Assembly: GCA_032716605.1 (NCBI GenBank)
Contig: CM064503.1
Coordinates: 799,902-863,901 of the forward strand
Direction: 5' to 3'
Origin: Paralithodes platypus
Taxonomy: Eukaryota > Arthropoda > Malacostraca > Decapoda > Lithodidae
DNA: 64,000 nucleotides
Below, in pieces: positions 9,313-19,736 of this stretch. The position numbers and the translations under genes were made by a program. The notes below the pieces were generated by a model. The model saw only the letters and a program-made list of their open reading frames with translations, did not search any database and had not been told where the DNA came from. Within the stretch, counting starts at the first letter, position 1. The number at the start of each line of letters is the position of its first letter.

Positions 9313-10745
9313 TTGATTTCCTTTGTACTCCTTTGTCTCTGTCTATCCTCTAACGTCTTCCCTTCATGCTGGAAGTTTGCTCACATTCAACCTGTCCCAA
9401 AGAAGGGTGACCGCTCTCAACCCTCCAATTATCGTCCAATTGCTCTCATCTCTTGTCTTTCTAAAGTTTTTGAAACTATTCTTGCTTCCAAATTTCTTAA
9501 GCATTTCTCTTCTCATAATCTGCTCTCAGATCGCCAGTATGGCTTCCTTAAGGGTCGCTCTACTGGTGATCTTCTTTCATATCTTACTAACTCTTGGTCA
9601 TCCTCCTTTCGGGACTTCGGTGAGACTTTTTCTATTGCACTAGACATATCGAAAGCCTTCGATAGAGTCTGGCATAAATCTTTAATTTCTAAACTACCCT
9701 CCTTCGGTTTCTATCCCTCCATCTGTGCCTTTGTCTCTAATTTCCTTTCCAGCCGTTCCATAGCCGCGGTTGTGGACGGCCATTGTTCACTTCCTCACCC
9801 TATAAACTCCGGTGTTCCTCAGGGCTCTGTCCTATCTCCTATTCTCTTTCTAATTTTTATAAATGATCTCCTTAACTGTACCTTAATTCCCATCCATTCA
9901 TACGCAGACGACTCAACCTTACACTACTCCATTAGTTTTTCAGAACGCCCCAGCCAGCAATTCCTCAACGACAAACGTAATGAAGCCATAGAACTCTTAA
10001 ATTCTGATCTAAATACTATTTCCAATTGGGGCAGAGAAAACCTTGTAACTTTAATGCTTCCAAAACCCAATTTCTCCATCTATCTACCCGTCAGGATCTC
10101 CCAGCGGACTATCCCTTATTCTTCAACAATACAAAAATCAACTCTTCATCTTCTCTCAATATTCTTGGTGTCTCTTTTTCTTCTGCTCTCATTTGGAAAG
10201 ACCATATTACCAGTCTTGCTAAGGCAGCTTCCCAGAAGCTGGGTGTGCTCAACCGCCTTAGGGGGTTCTTTTCCCCAGCACAGCTTCTTGCTCTGTACAG
10301 GGGCATAGTGCACCCTTGTATTGAGTATTGTTCACATGTGTGGGGAGGTTCCTCTCACACCGCTCTCCTAGACAAAGTTGAAAGGAAGGCCTTTCGTATC
10401 ATTAACTCCCGTCCACTCACCAACTCTCTGCAATCTCTCTCTCTCCGCCGCAATGTTGCATCTCTCTCGCTATTCTATCGCTACTATAATAATCAGTGTT
10501 CCTCAGAGCTATCCCAGTGCATACCACCTCCTTTACGTAGGGCACGTGGTACCCGTCTTGCAACTCAATCCCACCCCTACTCTGTGCAACTCTCCAACCC
10601 AAGAGTGAAACGTTACTCTCAAACTTTCTTCTACTCAACAGTTGAGCTCTGGAACTCTCTCCCAGAATCAGTCTTTCCCTCTTCCTATGACTTAAATTGC
10701 TTCAAACTCCGTGTGTCCAGGCATTTTGGCTCGAACGTCCCTTGA
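9313..10745 (+). pseudogene. LINE A reverse transcriptase, one frameshift
   Basis: The first frame encodes SNYRPIALISCLSKVFE, QYGFLKGRSTGDLL, ALDISKAFDRVWHKS, SGVPQGSVLSPILFLIF and the catalytic HSYADDSTLHYS. A single frameshift near 10030 moves the frame to 10026-10745, which encodes NASKTQFLHLS, ILGVSFSSALIWKDHI, GIVHPCIEYCSHVWGG and the C-terminus ending FGSNVP. Without the shift the protein would be continuous with the part at 5983-7255. Confidence 0.8.
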
Positions 10746-10827
10746 TTTTGGCCCTGTCACTCCTTCAACTATGGGGGAGGCACTCGCTATAGGCAGTAAT
10801 GCCTTTTGCCTCCCTCAATCACATAGA

Positions 10828-10858
<31 letters not shown>

Positions 10859-10867
10859 ACACAAAGT

Positions 10868-10918
10868 TGCTTCCAAATATCTTGTACAGTACTAGTAGGG
10901 TACGGTAGTATAACAGTT
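10868..10918 (+). repeat. 51-bp target-site duplication, right copy
   Basis: This is the second copy of 5930-5980, following the LINE A poly(A) tail after ten intervening bases. Two mismatches were seen between the copies. Confidence 0.8.
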
Positions 10919-11038
10919 ACACATCTATGTGATTGTGCAGTTCTAGACAGATGAACTAGAGACAAGTCTACCTATCTAGTCATCATCAAGAGTTAGTTTA
11001 TAGTTTTAAGGTAAATAAAAAAAACAAATAAAAATCTT

Positions 11039-11484
11039 TTAACCCGTACAGCCCCAGCGACGCGTCTGACGCGTCGGCGATGTATGTAACGCACAGCCCC
11101 AGAGACGCGCCTGACGCGTCACCCTAATTGCGCCGACCGTAACCTCAGGTGTAGCCACTCAAGAGGGCTCAGATTTGTATGGGAACTGTGTACGTATCCC
11201 ACGCAACCGTGCCGATGGTTGAAAACTCTCAAAGTCCACGTGCGTGCGCGCGAGCGCGCAATAACCTGTTTTTTGGGGATAATTGCCTTCAATTTTTTAC
11301 TCTTGTAAAATCCGTTTTCGGGGGCTCTGTAGGACCATTTTTAAAGCTTTTTGAGCGGTTTTTCGTGGTTTTTCCTTCATTCCTAACCCATTCGCTATTG
11401 TTTCTGGAATAAAACCATTTTTTGAAAACCGGCCGGGTTCTGGTGCGCAAACATTACAAAACTAGCCGGGGCTCCACGGGTTAA
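11039..11484 (+). mobile_element. piggyBac-like MITE, family P, copy 1
   Basis: It is flanked by TTAA at 11039-11042 and 11481-11484. Terminal inverted repeats start CCCGTACAGCCCCAGC on the left and, read inward from the right, CCCGTGGAGCCCCGGC. Subterminal repeats 'agccccag(c/a)gacgcg' are doubled near the left end. No transposase frame of useful length. It shares interior blocks ('cagatttgtatggg', 'tttttccttcatt.ctaaccc') with the larger copy at 54017-55216. Confidence 0.75.
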
Positions 11485-11559
11485 CAAAACAACAACCATT
11501 ATGTAAATTTTTTAATTTACCTGAAAACTATAACCTACCTCCACAGTATACAAACAATA

Positions 11560-12298
11560 CATAAGATCAGAGATGGAATATGCAAGCCCTGCCTGGGCTT
11601 CCAACCTAGCTGAAAAAACACCACAAGACCTTGCAGACCATTCAGAACAAAGCCCAAAAAATCATCACAGGCTGCACAGCCACTACACCTACAGATCACC
11701 TACATCAAGAAACCAAAGTCCTCTAAATCAAAGACCACCTAGACATGAGAGGCACTCAATTCCTGGCAGCAGCAGCCTCCACTAACAAACACCATCCACT
11801 ACACTACATGACAGCACACCCACAGACACCAAGGAATACGATATCACACACAAATACTGACATCTCTCCCTCCCTGCCCACCCCAAACCAGCTTCCAGAA
11901 GCACATCCATACTCATATCTCTCGCAGTTCCATCCAATCACTCAACGACAACACGCAGCTGCAGGCACGACCTCCTGAAATATATCCCTCCGAATCCTCT
12001 CTTCCTCTCGAGGACAGAGTCTACCTGGCCAGGTTGAGATGTGGGCATCATCCAGCTCTTCTGAGCTATCAAAAGAGACTGGATGACTCCGTCGACGACA
12101 CCTGCTCAGGATGTAACGCAGCACCCCATACCATTAAACACATCATAGAAGACTGCATTGCACACAATCACTTACGCCAACAACATAATCTACACTCCTT
12201 GATAGCCCTGTGGGAAAGCCCGATCGTGGCCATGGCCTTCCTTAGGGACTAAGGGCTGTTCGGCCAGGCAGCTTAGGTAATGACGACAACAACAACAA
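11560..12298 (+). mobile_element. Jockey-like LINE E, C-terminal RT region to (CAA)n tail
   Basis: The frame is broken by several shifts. Pieces read EMEYASPAWASNLAEK (RT thumb), then GTQFLAAAASTNKHHPLHY, and RCGHHPALLSYQKRLDDS with the zinc knuckle C-x2-C-H-C, followed by LWESPIVAMAFLRD. The element ends 'gggctgttcggccaggcagc' and ACAACAACAACAAC. It matches the minus-strand copy at 2706-3168. The last 60 bp are shared with SINE family F. Confidence 0.7.
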
Positions 12299-12299
12299 C

Positions 12300-12840
12300 C
12301 TACCTATAGTAACCTCGTTCTGGGTGGTGATTTGGTTCAGAAGACTGTTTGAAGGGGCAGCACGCTCCCCGGTGAAGACGGGCTCATCTGGCACCTTTAG
12401 AAAAGTTCTGCATCGAGGGCACTCTTGAAGCTGTCTAACAAGACGCCCCTCATATCTCTTATTCGCCGTGGGAGTTTTTGAAGAGACGTGGTCCTCTATG
12501 TGACATCCAATCCTCTCGCAGCGATCCCGTAGCACCCCGATTTTTCATCCTTGGGATATCACATTCCCAACCTCTTCTATCACTGAACTTCATGACTATC
12601 AGGGTGTATAGATTCGGTACTATACCTTCAGCAATTTCCCACGAACACATTATTAAGTACCGCTCCCTTCTACGTTCCAACGAGTACAGCTTCAATGTTC
12701 TTAAATGCTCCCAATAGTGTAGATGTTTTACTGAATGTATATGTGAGGTGAAGTTTCTCTGTACACTCTCTAAGTTATGTATTTCACCTACTTTGTATGG
12801 GGATGTAAATATGTTACAGTACTCTAGCCACAGTAGAACC
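12300..12840 (-). mobile_element. CR1/L2-like LINE fragment, C-terminal RT
   Basis: The minus strand encodes LYSLERRRERYLIMCSWEI, the thumb motif that also occurs in the LINE at 29742-30708 (LYSLQRRRERYIIIYVWKI), followed by GPRLFKNS and, after frameshifts, an end region. Degraded. It lies about 100 bp from the gene 1 exon at 12943. Confidence 0.65.
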
Positions 12841-12942
12841 AGGGATTTCTATCAATATATGTGTGAAAACATCCTGTCCAGTCACATTTCCACACACTAT
12901 GTCTACTTTGTCTACAACTGTACAATAAACACAGTATGGTAC

Positions 12943-13086
12943 CTTCCTCTCCGCCTCTGAGCAAACTGTCGCCATCTGCTGTGCCTGCCTCTCCTCTAGC
13001 TGCCTGATCTCTTGGTGGTGTTCCTGTTTCTGCTGCTTCAGGTTCCGCTGTAGCTGCCGCACCTCCCCTTCTAACTCACCCACCAT
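12943..13086 (-). CDS. Unidentified coiled-coil protein gene, exon 2 (by order in window)
   Basis: A 144-nt exon on the minus strand. The acceptor CTCCCGCAG lies just above 13086 and the donor is GTACCA below 12943. It gives 48 codons in phase 0 at both ends: it begins MVGELEGEVRQLQRNLKQQ and continues as almost uninterrupted Gln/Glu/Arg heptads (EHHQEIRQLEERQAQQM), a strong coiled coil. Beyond the donor the frame would run into VPYCVY and unrelated sequence. Phase fits both the first coding exon (ending phase 0 at 19737) and the exon at 5209-5376. Other exons between 13.1 and 19.7 kb may have been missed. Confidence 0.65.
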
Positions 13087-13162
13087 CTGCGGGAGGAATG
13101 AGGATCAGATTGTGAATAACTAATTTTTTAGTAAGCTTCTCGTCTATAGCCGTCTTCACTGC

Positions 13163-13516
13163 AGTTGATGGTTGTTGTTGTTGTTGTTCCCCAGGTTGTC
13201 TGACCAAACAGACCCAAGGTCCCGAGCAAGCCCAAGGCCATAACCGAGCACCCCCACAGAACCCTCCCTGCTTACCACTAAGAAAGCCCAGGTGACCGAA
13301 GCCACTCCCAGGCGAGGAGCTGAGGAGGGTTTGGAAACGCCCGGGACACCAAAGCCCCACCCATGGCCCTGTGCCCCTCAGCAATTATGAAGGGAAAGTT
13401 GAGGGGCAAAGGAAAAATGTAACGCTTTGGCTCCCAGTCTGCCAACCTCTAGGTTGGCAGTAGGGAGGTCAAATCAAGGAAGAGACGCCGCCACTTGAGA
13501 TCTAGAAAATATATAA
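13163..13516 (-). mobile_element. SINE family F, copy 2
   Basis: It matches 1431-1800 from the (GTT)n tail at 13168-13186 through the 'gaccgaagccactcc' and 'gttgaggggcaaagg' blocks to 'gatctagaaaatatataagt', then stops about 40 bp short of the full 5' end and abuts repeat G. Confidence 0.65.
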
Positions 13517-13930
13517 GTTAAAATGTAAAACTTGCAAACTAAACAAACCAAAATTGGGACAAGGACAATATAAAGTCAAATTAAATTATCAAAATCGCTA
13601 TGTGGAAACAACGCTTACTAAAATGAAAATTATTAAATAAAAGAACACAATCCACCACAGCGAGGTGGAGGGACAGAGGGGGAGAGGTAGACCGAATATG
13701 AGGTGGAAGGATGGAGTGAGGAACTACATGAACGAAGGCGGTGCTGGTTGGGGGGAGGGGCGTCGACTGACTGGGGACAGAGGTGCATGGGGGCGGTTCG
13801 TTCGTGGCCACCCCTTCGGGGATCACGGCGTCAGGCAATAGATAGATAGATAGAATCCACCACATAGGGTGTACATTACTACATGAGCAAGTTAATCTGT
13901 TTCCCAAGCAAACTAATTGCACATATAACA
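13517..13930 (-). repeat. Repeat family G, split by a LINE C insertion
   Basis: The two halves (13517-13659 and 13854-13930) match the uninterrupted copy at 2458-2690. They are separated by LINE C (13660-13853) and share an 11-bp target duplication. Confidence 0.65.
13660..13853 (+). mobile_element. LINE C, severely 5'-truncated, with 11-bp TSD
   Basis: It begins in the last codons of the ORF (GEVDRI-like region with GRPNMRWKDGVRNYM on the plus strand), then the 3' UTR, the terminal 'ggccaccccttcggggatca' block and a (GATA)n tail (13839-13853). It is bounded by AATCCACCACA at 13649-13659 and 13854-13864. This establishes the exact 3' end of the family. Confidence 0.8.
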
Positions 13931-14145
13931 ACGCACTATCGTCACGTTAAAGGAAGTAGTCAAGTTTGGGAAGTCCGGGACGTTCTGGCAAATTTTACTA
14001 AACTCTGCATGAATAAAGAAACTACATGTTAAATGTCAAAATATTATTTAAAATCAAATTTACAACATGACGACATTAACAATAGTACAAAATACAAATA
14101 TTGATAAGATATCTATACTATTACAAAATAATATATAAAATATAC

Positions 14146-14306
14146 ACCCTCCTCAGCTCCCTGCCTTGGAGTGGCTTCGGTCACCCGGGCTTTGTTAGTG
14201 GTAAGCAGGGAGGATTTTGTGGGGGCGCTCGTTTATGGCCTTGGCCTTGCTCGAGACCTTGGGGCTGTTCGGCCAGACAGCCTGGGGAACAACAACAACA
14301 ACAACC
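14146..14306 (+). mobile_element. SINE family F, 5'-truncated copy 3
   Basis: It starts at 'accctcctcagctccctgcc', continues 'ggagtggcttcggtcacc' and ends 'ggggctgttcggccagacag' plus AACAACAACAACAAC. Confidence 0.65.
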
Positions 14307-14435
14307 ATACAATGAAGCCTCGATATTGACGTTGCCTCGGTGTAGCATTGCCAAGGCTGGTGAGGAGCAGATTGGTGCCATAGGGGACTCTACTAGTCTT
14401 CTATCTATCTACTCAGGCATATTCCCCATATTTAT

Positions 14436-14760
14436 TCTTTTTTCTTTTTTTTTAGCTGGGGGTGGCCAACTCGAGAGAGCCCAAACAGGGACAACACAAC
14501 ACAAAAAAAAAAAAATAAATAATAATGAAAACTAAAACAATACACAAATTCACACACATCTAGGTCGCCCAGAAGACCCAGAGACCAGGGATCACCAAGG
14601 TCACTCAAGCACTCCCCCGGCCCCCGACCTCCCGGAGAAGTTCCAGTCTCAGCAGGCAGACATGCAGCAAAGCCTAACCACCACAAGCCCGCCCACCACA
14701 CATCCAGGCGCACCCTTCATATATGCCGGCTCCCCGGGCCAGGCGTCTGATGGACCGTTG
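14436..14760 (-). mobile_element. Retroposon family Z, copy 2
   Basis: It matches 1870-2123 in reverse, with the poly(A) tail at low coordinates (T-run at 14437-14453). A 93-codon minus-strand frame here is composition-driven (tail-encoded lysines) and is not shared with copy 1. Confidence 0.45.
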
Positions 14761-14794
14761 TCTAGCCCAACTGGCACCCGACCCCCTCTACCAA

Positions 14795-15215
14795 ATGACT
14801 GCGTTTTCACTCATCTATTCACAAGCATTCTCCATTCATTCCTGTTTATTACCACTTCCCTTGATTGATCTATAGTCATTCCTTTATCTTCTAACGCTTG
14901 TCCTACACATTCTCTCCATCTCAATAGGGGTCTTCCTACCCCTCAACCTCCCCTTGTATCTGACTCACATATTCTCTTTGTAAGCCTTTCATCTTCCATT
15001 CGTTCAACATAACCATATCAGCTCAGCACCCTTCTGTCCACTCTGGCCGACAAATGTTCCTGCTGCCCTACTCTCCAACGTATCTCTTCATGCCTCAATC
15101 TGTCTCTACGAGTTAATCCACACATACTCCTCAAGCAGATCATCTCCATCACATCCAGCTTTCTTCTCTCCTTTGCCTTCAGAGCCAATGTCTCAGCCCC
15201 ATACATCACTGTTGG
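14795..15215 (-). mobile_element. RTE-like LINE D fragment, RT C-terminus
   Basis: The minus strand reads MMYGAETLALKAKERRKLD, then MEMICLRSMCGLTRRDRLRH, VERMEDERLTKRICESD and a final region like IDQSREVVINRNEWRM. This is the typical RTE-clade order YGAE(T/S)W ... RDR.R.E.IR ... VERM ... R.W. It contains frameshifts and one stop. Confidence 0.7.
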
Positions 15216-15491
15216 TAGAACAGTAGAACAAGTTTACTTGTGGTAGAACATTGGATTCAGCGGGTGAAAGCGTACTTGGGGTAGAGAATTGAGCAAAATC
15301 CATACATAAATAACCCGTCTATAACGACGAGGCGAATCTACATATACCCTTGAAAACACAATATTGAACAAAACCAATTCAAAATAAGAAATAGGTCTAT
15401 TGGTCCTAAAAATGGTCTAAATAAGTTAAAAAAATATATATACCATTTAGAGAGCTGTTGCCACTCCTGACTATGAGAGGGCTCCCACCCC

Positions 15492-15855
15492 ACCTTAAAG
15501 GTGGGGGCTCATGGGTTGAGATAAACATGGAATTATAATCACCAAGCTGTACATATTTATCTTGCAAAATGCAATGGCACTGAAATAATTATTAACAATG
15601 GTATAAAGGATTTTGTGGATCGTCTATACCGGGCCTGTGACGTCACAAGAGTATAAGTCCACCATCCAGTCTAGGCTAAGGATACTGGTGTGACGTCACT
15701 ATGACGTCACAGGCCCGGTATAGACGATCCGCAAAATCCTTTATACCATTGTTAATAATTATTTCAGTGCCATTGCATTTTGCAAGATAATTATGTACAA
15801 CTTGGCGATTATCATTCCGTGTTTATCTCAACCCATGAGCCCCCACCTTTAAAGG
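15492..15855. repeat. Foldback element: 154-bp inverted arms, 56-bp spacer
   Basis: Left arm 15492-15645 and right arm 15702-15855 are inverted copies with roughly 95% identity by eye, sharing 'gtgggggctcatgggttgag', 'cttgcaaaatgcaatggcac' and 'cgtctataccgggcctgtga'. Each inner end carries TGACGTCA (15638-15645, 15702-15709), and a third copy sits in the spacer at 15691-15698. No coding frame. The high arm identity implies recent formation or gene-conversion-type maintenance. Confidence 0.85.
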
Positions 15856-15859
15856 AAAG

Positions 15860-16262
15860 GTTAGGAGCGCTATGACCTATGCCTCGGATACATGACCGGT
15901 TAAAGCGGAGGATGTAAATAGAATGGAACGGAATGAGATGAGAATGGTGAGATGGATGTGTGGGGTTAATCTTAGGGACAGGGTATCGAGCGAGGAATTG
16001 AGAAGGCGTCTTGAGCATTAGGAGTGTCAGTGAAGTGATGCGCACGAGCCGACTTGGCTGGTTTGGACATGTGGAGAGAATGGATGATCAGAACTAGGTG
16101 AAGAAATGCCGGACTGTGAACGTGGGGGGAGCTGCGCGTAGGGGTGGACCTAGAATGACGTGGGCTCGGGTACTCCAGTCCGATCTCAAAATAAAGAACT
16201 TTAACAACAGAGGCAGCCCTTGACAGGGCCGCCTGGAAAGCTGCCATTTAGGACGTGAAACT
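15860..16262 (+). mobile_element. RTE-like LINE fragment, C-terminal end
   Basis: With frameshifts allowed, the plus strand reads NRMEN/EMRMVRWMCGVNLRDRV-like, SSEELRRRL, VERMDDQN, RRGGPRMTW and DRAAWKAAI. This is the RTE-clade C-terminal pattern from another subfamily than LINE C. It follows the foldback directly. Confidence 0.6.
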
Positions 16263-16299
16263 GTAACCATATTCTCTGTGGACAAATGGTCTTTAAACT

Positions 16300-16580
16300 T
16301 GATGGATATACAGTACAACATTCCCTTGATGCATTGTACTTTTAGCTTTCATTCCGAGATTTCACATCATCCACATACAGTACTCCCCATTGCTCTGAAA
16401 GCTTTCCTTCCTTCACATACTCTCTGTTTTACCTGTATTTCCATACCTCTCTTCTTGTTTATCGTTCCTCTTAGATATTTAAAACACTCTACTTGTTCCA
16501 ATATTTCCCCTACTAGTCTTACCTGGGCATTATTTGGTGTAGTGCCAGAGTTGGCCACAATGTGTACATGGTGGGGCAGC
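16300..16580 (-). mobile_element. RTE-like LINE fragment, minus strand
   Basis: The minus strand encodes SGTTPNNAQVRLVGEILEQ, VECFKYLRGTINKKRGMEI and a KQRVCEGRKAFRAM segment. This is the region just after the RT active site (FKYLG.., R..GR.AF). Degraded. Confidence 0.55.
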
Positions 16581-16734
16581 ATTGTGGCAGGACCTCATTA
16601 TTCTATAGTCCAAGTTGCCTAAAATGGCTTACTGGCACAGAATATTACCCACTAGACCCTGATCTGGTGCCTTGGGGCCGACCTAGCCGAGGAGATCCAA
16701 AGGGTACAGCGCATAGTGTTTCCCCAGACCAGAT

Positions 16735-18060
16735 TTTCTCCTTGAAATATGTTGTTGAGAAATATATGAAGAAGGGACAAAAGTTGTTTGCTGCCTTTAT
16801 GGACTTGGAGAAAGCAAATGTCAGAGTTGATAAAGAAGGTCTGTGGAGAATATACGGAATAGCTGGTAAGTTGGTGAAAACGGTGAAGAGCATGTATGAG
16901 GATGCAAAGGCGGCAGTGCATGTAGAGAATGAAAAGAGTGAGTTCTTTAATCTTAATGTTGGCTTAAAGCAAGGGTGTGTGATGCCCCCATGGTTGTTCA
17001 ATATTTATATAGGACTAGATGGAGTCATGAAAGAAATGCAAGGAACATCATTGAAAGTTGGTTACTCCTGATAAGGGAAGGACATGAGTGGAAGTTGCTT
17101 GTACAGTAATTCTGTTTCCTGACGATACAGTTCTGATGAGTGATAATGAGTGGGAGCTACAGGGTCTGGTAAATATTTTTTAAACCTTGAGTGAGAAACG
17201 GAACCTGAAGGTAAATGCGTGGGAGGGTAAGGTCATGGTCTTTGATAGGGATGTAGTCACAGAGAGTGAGGTAAGGTTTAATAGTTAGGTTATGGAGAAT
17301 GTCAGCTCATTTAAGTATTTGTGCAGTGTGAAGTCAATTATTATGTTCCTTCCAACAACCAACCATACTCCTAAAATCGATTAATGAAATTTACAAACAC
17401 ATGTGGCAGTCCGTGGATTCGAACTCAGGATGCTCACACCGAAAATCAACACCTTATACATCGCACCATGAAGACAGTTGTCAAGACGGGAGTACTGTAT
17501 GGAGGATGAAGAGTGGGAGAGGGTGCAACGGGGGAAGAGGGTTGTAGGAACACTGAAAGCAGTGACAAGAAATAGGGTGGTCAGCATGGAAGTAAAGAAG
17601 TCATTGCATGATTGTGTGATAATCCCGACATTGACGTACGGGAGTGTAGCATGGACTGTAGTTGCCGGTTGGAGAGGCACAAATCAATAGTTAAAGGGGA
17701 GGAAATTAGTTACTTGAGAAGTGATTGTGGAGTTACATGGAGGGATAGACAGATGAATGAGGAAGTAAGAGAGCAGTGTGGTGTGCAGTGCTGGAAAGTG
17801 TGAAAAGGAACACCTTGAGATGGTTCACCCATGTGGAACGTATGGGAAGCGAAAGAATTACTAAGAGAGTGTATGAGAGTGAGGTGGAAGGACAGAGAAG
17901 AGACAGGACGAGAGTGAGGTGGAAGGGTGGAGTTGCGACGTCGCGTATACGAGTGAAAACGGTGTTGGTTGGGAGAAGGGGCGTCGGCTTACAGGGTTCA
18001 GAGGTACATGGGGGCGATTCATTCGTGGCCACCCCTTCGAGGATCATGCCGTCTGGCATG
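16735..18060 (+). mobile_element. LINE C (RTE-like), long degraded copy split by a SINE
   Basis: It starts DQIFSLKYVVEKYMKKGQ, passes FAAFMDLEKA, LNVGLKQGCVMPPWLFN and the remnant of the active-site region (stops present), then SSFKYLCSV. It is interrupted near 17332-17480 by the SINE, and resumes EEWERVQRGKRVVGTL, RNRVVSMEVKKSLHD and the C-terminus. It ends at 'atcatgccgtctggcatgg' near 18060, where repeat G follows. Several stops and frameshifts: an old copy. Confidence 0.75.
17375..17480 (-). mobile_element. tRNA-derived SINE, family I, copy 2
   Basis: The minus strand carries a B-box-like AGTTCGAATCC and the flanking 'ggtgtgagcatcctg' block, also present at 988-1100 as 'ggtgtgagtatccta'. 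It lies inside LINE C and separates the KYLCSV and EEWERVQ parts of its frame. Confidence 0.55.
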
Positions 18061-18197
18061 GTAGATTGTGTTCTTTTATTTCAACATTTTATTTTATTAA
18101 GTGTTATTTCCACATAGCGATTTTGATTAGTTCTTTTGCATTTACCTTGTGTCGTCCCAGTTTTGGTTTGTTTATTTTGAAAGTTTTACATTATACT
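18058..18197 (+). repeat. Repeat family G, partial copy
   Basis: It begins 'ggtagattgtgttcttttatttc', matching the internal part of the copy at 43722. The first 65 bp are missing at the junction with LINE C. Confidence 0.5.
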
Positions 18198-18265
18198 ACA
18201 GTAGATTGATAGATAATGGGTAAATCTTCATTTTAGCTACTCATCACTCTAAGAAAATACTGTGT

Positions 18266-18917
18266 CTATCTATCTATCTATCTATTGCCTGACATCGTGA
18301 TCCCCGAAGGGGTGGCCACAAACGAACCGCCCCGTCAGTCGACACCCCTCCTCCCAACCAGCACCACCTTCATTCATATACTTCCTCACTCCATCCTTCC
18401 ACCTCTCCCTCTCTGTCCTTCCACCTTGCTCTCGTACACCCTCTTAATCAATCTCTCACTTTCCATACGTTCCATATGGCCGAACCATCTCAAGTTGTTC
18501 CTTTTCACACTTTCCAGCACATCTACCTCCACACCACACCTTCTTACTTCCTCATTCGTCTGTCTATCTCTCCATGTAACTCAGCACGCACTTCTCAAGT
18601 AACTAATTTCCACCGCTCTCACTCTTGGTCCGAGTCTCTTCCCGAACGTCCATGCTTCGCTTCCGTAAGTTAGTGTCGGGATTACCACACTGTCATGCAA
18701 GGACTTCTTCAATTCCATACTGACCACCCTATTTCTTGTTACTGCTTTCAACGTTCCTACAACCCTCTTCCCGTGTTGCACCCTCTCCCGCACCTCCTCA
18801 TCCACAGTCCCATCTTTACTCAACACACTGCCCAGATACTTAAAAGAGCTGACGATCTCCAGAGCCTGACCGTTCAACTTCACCTCACACTCTGTGACTT
18901 CACCCCTTTCGAAGACC
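18266..18917 (-). mobile_element. LINE C, 5'-truncated copy with 9-bp TSD
   Basis: The minus strand ORF part (18581-18917) reads MVFERGEVTECEVKLNGQA, SSFKYLGSVLSKDGTVDEE, RNRVVSMELKKSLHDS, YGSEAWTFGKRL and then the C-terminus and 3' UTR. The GATA tail lies at 18266-18289. It is bounded by ATACTGTGT at 18257-18265 and 18918-18926. Confidence 0.8.
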
Positions 18918-19126
18918 ATACTGTGTATGAAGTAAATATTTTTTTTTTTTCTGAAATCACCGTCGGTCCTGAAAGTAATATTTACTCAAATTACAATGTC
19001 CTCTTAATAAGGATACATAATCCCTATTACTATCTTCTCACACTAAGCTTTCTTATTCCAGAACTCTGAGCATGTGTCAATATAAAGCCTGTCATTAGCT
19101 GTACAGTATAGAAAGCTCACAAGAAA

Positions 19127-19127
19127 C

Positions 19128-19177
<50 letters not shown>
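19127..19177. repeat. (AAT)n microsatellite
   Basis: About 50 bp of AAT/ATA triplets. It abuts the repeat that starts 'accaggggtactcggcgttg'. Confidence 0.9.
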
Positions 19178-19178
<1 letters not shown>

Positions 19179-19179
19179 T

Positions 19180-19625
19180 ACCAGGGGTACTCGGCGTTGC
19201 CCGGGTTTAATAATAATACTGTACATCACTACTACCACCACTACTACTACCATAATCACCGGCCTCGACCTCCCTGTGCCTCGTTAAACGTCGACCTCGA
19301 TTTCGGGCGCTAAATTACCTCCGATTTTGGATCTGACCTCATCCGTACCCCCATTTTGGGGGGCTGCGAACAACTTTGTTCCATACACCTTTTCGATCGG
19401 AGGCCTCCTTCTGCCCCAAACGGCCATTTTTTCAAAAAACAAATTTTTTTTTTTTTTTTTCAATTTCGGCCTCGAAGCGACCTCTGATCGTGGCCTCGCC
19501 CCCTCTATGACCTGGCCCAGGTCAATTGACACCCACATGCAAAGTTTCAGCTCCCCAGGTCCAAAACTGCGGCCGCCTATTAAGAACAGACACACACACA
19601 GACAATCAAAAATATTATATCTAGA
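19180..19625 (+). repeat. Interspersed repeat with 'ctcggcgttgcccggg' head and GACACACACACAGAC tail
   Basis: A unit of about 440 bp from 'ggggtactcggcgttgcccg' to 'aaaatattatatctagataa'. It includes 'atgcaaagtttcagctcccc' and 'cagacacacacacagacaa'. The head and tail style is one I associate with widespread arthropod repeats of uncertain class; no protein homology is seen. It contains a T-run (19443-19461). Confidence 0.4.
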
Positions 19626-19736
19626 TAATAATAATAATACCCTGTAGTAAGCATGTTACTTATTTCTCACAAGCGCCAATTTTTCCGCAGAATTCACTGG
19701 CGCTCGAAAAAACAAAACACAAATAACTTAAAATAC

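Larger units (their letters stand above)
5981..10857 (+). mobile_element. Jockey-like non-LTR retrotransposon (LINE A), split by LINE B
   Basis: A 5'-truncated APE-type LINE. Segment 1 (5981-7256) encodes the endonuclease C-terminal half and the start of the reverse transcriptase. Segment 2 (9306-10857) encodes the rest of the RT, a thumb/C-terminal region, a short 3' UTR and a poly(A) tail (10829-10856). The reading frame resumes across the insertion (...LTPCLGKLF | CLSSNVFPSCWKFAHIQ). Flanked by a 51-bp direct repeat. One stop and one frameshift make it inactive, but it is comparatively young. Confidence 0.85.
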
